A stretch of DNA of 64,000 nucleotides from Pyxidicoccus parkwaysis (GTDB taxonomy: Bacteria > Myxococcota > Myxococcia > Myxococcales > Myxococcaceae), in assembly GCF_017301735.1 (NCBI RefSeq), contig NZ_CP071090.1:4826001-4890000 (forward strand), read 5' to 3'. Under the pieces are notes generated by a model. It did not search any database, had not been told where the DNA came from, and saw only the letters and a program-made list of their open reading frames with translations. Of this stretch, positions 61,209 to 64,000 are shown in pieces; position 1 is the stretch's first letter; every line of letters begins with the position of its first letter. Both the position numbers and the translations under genes were made by a program.

Positions 61209-63329
61209 GTGTCACTTCCCCTGCACCGCAGAACGCTCCTCAAGTGCATCCTCGCCGTGGCCGCGAGCGCCCCCTTCGGGTGCAGTGACAACAGCACGGA
61301 CCCGCCGCCCGAGGAGAACCGGAGCTTCTTCCCGCAGTCGGTGGCCTCGGGGGACCCGCGCCCGGACAGCGTGGTGTTGTGGACACGCGCGGTCGACCCG
61401 GACAACGCCGGCGCCACCCTGACGCTCTCCCTCCAGGTGGCGCAGGATGCGGGCTTCCAGAACCTCGTGCTGGCGCTCGACGGGCTCACTCCCAGCGCCG
61501 AGCATGACTCCATCCTCAAGGTGAAGGTGACGGGGCTGGCGCCGCGCACGGACTACTACTACCGCTTCCTCGTCGTGCAGGGCAGCGGCACCGTCAGCTC
61601 GCCGACGGGGCGCACGCGGACCGCGCCGGTCGCGTCGTCGGTGGACCCCGTCCGCTTCGCGGTGGCCAACTGCCAGGACTTCGCCGGCCGCTACTACAAC
61701 GCCTGGCAGCGCATGGTGCAGCTCGACGAGGACCTCGACTTCGTCCTCTTCCACGGCGACTACATCTACGAGATTCCTGGCTCCGTGCCCACGGGGCTCG
61801 AAGGACGCGCGGTGACGTTCAGCGACCCGGGCTCCACGCTGCCCGTGACGCTGCTCGGCCGGTCGCTCCAGGCCGCCAACTCGCTGTCCAACTACCGCGA
61901 CCTCTACCGGCGCTACCGCTCGGATGCCTTCCTCCAGCAGGCGCACGAGCGCTATCCGTTCATCGTCACCTGGGACGACCACGAGTACTCGGACGACTGC
62001 TGGGGAGACCACGCGACGTACACGGACGGGCGCCTCAACGAGGAGTACCTCGAGCGCCGTCGCAATGCGGAGCTCGCGTACTTCGAATACATGCCCCTGG
62101 ACGTGCCGCCGGGCGCGGACGCGGGCCCCATCGACGTGGGGGCTGCGCCGCGCTTCCCGGACACGCGCATCTGGCGCGACTTCGAGTTCGGACGCACGCT
62201 GAAGCTGAACGTCCTCGACTACCGTACGAAGCGGCCGTCACACCTCATTCCCGGCGACGGCTACCCGGGGACGGTGGTGATGGACGCGGCGGCGCTCCAG
62301 CAGGTCGGAGCGACGGCGGACTTCGCCACGGACGTGTTCGCCTACGTCAACATCGACGACCCGCAATACGGCTCGCAGAAGAGCGCCCTGAGGGATGCCT
62401 ATCAGGTGCTCGCCATCGCGCAGGGCTTGGGGCTCGCGGACGCGTCGGCGAGGGCCGCGCAGAAGGTGCAGGGCAACCTCGCGGTGACCTATGTCAACGA
62501 GGTCCTGGGGCCCCTCGGCCAGCCGACCATCGACCCGGCGGGCAAGCCCCGGGGCCTCGCGTGGATTCACCTGGGCAAGCGAACCCTCTTCAGCCGGGTG
62601 GGCTCGCGTTACATCGTCATCCAGCCCACCTTCGACGTGTACGCGGCCTGGTGCTACGCGACGACCCAGAAGAGCTGCCAGGATGCGCTGGGCGCCGAGC
62701 AGGAGGCATCGCTGCGCCAGTCCGTCACCAGCCCCAACACGTGGCACATGGTGGCCAGCTCGGTGTCGCTCACCCGGATGATATGGGATTTGAGCGGCAA
62801 GGCGGACATCACCGACGTCTCGCTGCGCAACCGCTATTACTTCGACGTGGACCAGTGGGACGGCTTTCCCACGAAGAAGCGCGAGCTGCTCGAGGACCTG
62901 CGCACCCTCGCGGGCGGCAACGTGCTCTTCCTCTGCGGCGACATCCACGCCTCGTTCGCGTCGGTGGAGGAAGGCGTCCCCATCCTCACGGCGCCCGCCA
63001 TCTCCTCCTCCACCGTCCTGAGCGAGGCCGCGGAGGCCGTCTCCGGCGCGGGCTTCCCATCCGGAAGCCCCGTGTACCGCTACACCGTCACCCTGCAGGA
63101 ACAGACGTTGCGCGAGAGCAACCCGGGCATCGCCTTCGTGAACGCGGACGCGAACGGCTACACGGTGGTGGAGGCCCGCCCGGACGAGGCGCTCGCCACC
63201 TTTCAACTCATCCCCAGCGACCAGGTGACGGTGAACTACGCCGACCAGCCGGAGGCGCTCGCCCCGCACTTCACCCGCCGCGCCTTCGTCATCCGCCAGG
63301 GCACCATCACCGAGACGACGCCTCCCTGA
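61209..63329 (+). CDS. phoD: PhoD-family alkaline phosphatase, Tat-exported
   Basis: A 706-residue metallophosphoesterase. It starts with a Tat-type signal (HRRTLLKCILAVAA) whose end has a lipobox-like GC. PhoD marks follow: FPQSVASGDPRPDSVVLWTR, FAVANCQDF, FHGDYIYE, TWDDHEYSDD and CGDIHASF. It should release phosphate from esters outside the cytoplasm, with Fe/Ca as typical metal cofactors. Longer than the usual PhoD (about 500-580 residues) because of insertions in the middle. GTG start with GGAG upstream. A 174-base gap separates it from the esterase. Confidence 0.92.
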   Translation: MSLPLHRRTLLKCILAVAASAPFGCSDNSTDPPPEENRSFFPQSVASGDPRPDSVVLWTRAVDPDNAGATLTLSLQVAQDAGFQNLVLALDGLTPSAEHDSILKVKVTGLAPRTDYYYRFLVVQGSGTVSSPTGRTRTAPVASSVDPVRFAVANCQDFAGRYYNAWQRMVQLDEDLDFVLFHGDYIYEIPGSVPTGLEGRAVTFSDPGSTLPVTLLGRSLQAANSLSNYRDLYRRYRSDAFLQQAHERYPFIVTWDDHEYSDDCWGDHATYTDGRLNEEYLERRRNAELAYFEYMPLDVPPGADAGPIDVGAAPRFPDTRIWRDFEFGRTLKLNVLDYRTKRPSHLIPGDGYPGTVVMDAAALQQVGATADFATDVFAYVNIDDPQYGSQKSALRDAYQVLAIAQGLGLADASARAAQKVQGNLAVTYVNEVLGPLGQPTIDPAGKPRGLAWIHLGKRTLFSRVGSRYIVIQPTFDVYAAWCYATTQKSCQDALGAEQEASLRQSVTSPNTWHMVASSVSLTRMIWDLSGKADITDVSLRNRYYFDVDQWDGFPTKKRELLEDLRTLAGGNVLFLCGDIHASFASVEEGVPILTAPAISSSTVLSEAAEAVSGAGFPSGSPVYRYTVTLQEQTLRESNPGIAFVNADANGYTVVEARPDEALATFQLIPSDQVTVNYADQPEALAPHFTRRAFVIRQGTITETTPP

Positions 63330-63576
63330 GTCACACCGGGGACACGCGCGAGCTGCATGGACCATGGCCACTCGAGACCGACGCGGTGTATGCCTTTGAA
63401 GCCCTGCGGAAACCCCTTAGATTGACATCCAAACCAATTGGCGGCACGCCTCGGCCACAATCATCCACCATTACTGAATTGCTCGATTTGCTCGATTCGA
63501 TTTGAAATTGAATTGCAGGGGGTGTTAGTAAGTCATTGGCTTCGGCCAACCCGCACACTCAACACAGGAGAAGTCC

Positions 63577-64000
63577 ATGACGAGGAACGTGAAGCGTTTC
63601 CTGGCTGTCTCGCTGCTGTCGCTCACGCCGTCGATCGCGTTTGCCGGGCAGGACGATTTCGGATTCTCTGACTTCCTTACCCAGCGCAGCGAGTTTGTCA
63701 GCGTGCGTGAGGGAGCGATCGAGATTCCCGCGCTGCGGGGAGCTCCGGCCGAGTCCTTTGGCCCCGCGCTGGAGAACCTCTTCGTCCAGAACCAGACCAC
63801 CTCGACCCTCTCCCTGGGTCTCCAGACCGTGACGGGCACGTTCAACGGAGTGTTCAATCCCTACCCGTGCCCGCCGGCCTCCCTCTGCGGGTACCAGGTC
63901 GCCGCGACGTCTCCGGGCGTCCCGCCCACCCCGCCGGTTGTCCAGCAGTATTACTGGACGGCCAACCCGTCGAATCCGGCCGCCGGGAAGACCTGCGTCT
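63577..64000 (+). CDS. Secreted protein, 3' end outside window
   Basis: Starts with ATG after AGGAG, with a clear signal peptide (KRFLAVSLLSLTPSIAFA-GQ) and is open to the end of the window (141 codons). The mature part is rich in Thr/Ser/Gln/Pro with beta-type patterns (TSTLSLGLQTVTGTFNGVFN) and a CPPASLCGY Cys pair. No family recognised. An AT-rich stretch with repeated GCTCGATT/TTCGATTT units lies upstream (63480-63515). Confidence 0.8.
   Translation, partial: MTRNVKRFLAVSLLSLTPSIAFAGQDDFGFSDFLTQRSEFVSVREGAIEIPALRGAPAESFGPALENLFVQNQTTSTLSLGLQTVTGTFNGVFNPYPCPPASLCGYQVAATSPGVPPTPPVVQQYYWTANPSNPAAGKTCV

Noticed and set aside
63422-63450. TTGACA upstream of the last gene as a promoter
   Set aside because: No convincing -10 hexamer at 16-18 bases and the site is about 150 bases before the start; it may be chance.
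1-64000. tRNA or rRNA genes
   Set aside because: No convincing TPsiC-arm pattern with a matching acceptor stem and no rRNA-like conserved stretches were seen on either strand.

Overview
The window looks like a chromosomal segment of a myxobacterium (Myxococcota, probably Myxococcaceae). It is very GC-rich with strong third-position G/C. The gene mix fits too: Ser/Thr kinases with a single membrane anchor, an FHA protein, a 7TM chemoreceptor, an ECF sigma factor with a caspase-like protease, and many lipoproteins and secreted proteins with CARDB, FN3, ricin-lectin and Ig-like modules. No rRNA, tRNA or CRISPR array was seen.

Layout. 1-3.9 kb: the end of a FUSC/DUF1656/HlyD efflux operon, signal peptidase I and a UGT-like glycosyltransferase. 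4-11.6 kb: a VIT/VWA protein, a beta-propeller protein, a PNGase A-type amidase and a metallophosphoesterase. 11.9-17.8 kb: HdeD, a membrane alpha/beta hydrolase, a DUF481 protein, and an AbgT transporter coupled to an asparaginase. 18-23.3 kb, minus strand: aspartase, a DUF2254 membrane protein, a glutaminase-STAS-cNMP fusion and a histone-tail-like protein. The asparaginase, aspartase and glutaminase together suggest a locus for Asn/Gln/Asp breakdown. 23.5-34.6 kb: SelO, a glycerol-1-phosphate dehydrogenase-like protein, a chemoreceptor, an FHA protein with a thioredoxin/MORN partner, and a short-form UvrA.

34.7-51.1 kb is the accessory-looking part. A tight operon (ECF sigma, zinc anti-sigma, caspase-like protease, lipoprotein) is followed by a kinase gene split by a 2.6-kb mobile element. 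The element carries a large serine recombinase and a small partner gene. It sits exactly in the codons for the kinase catalytic loop HRD-VKGEN, and precise excision would restore a 480-residue kinase. An intact paralogue of the kinase lies 8 kb downstream, behind a 1,544-residue CARDB-repeat lipoprotein. A remnant of the upstream lipoprotein gene lies between them, so the whole stretch appears to come from a tandem lipoprotein-kinase duplication that was later interrupted.

51.1-64 kb: a MASE1 sensor kinase, then mostly exported proteins. These are three small Cys-rich proteins, a lectin/FN3/sugar-dehydrogenase protein, a frameshifted Ig-domain lipoprotein, an HSL-type esterase preceded in frame by a decayed piece of signal peptidase I, a Tat-exported PhoD phosphatase, and the start of another secreted protein that runs off the window.
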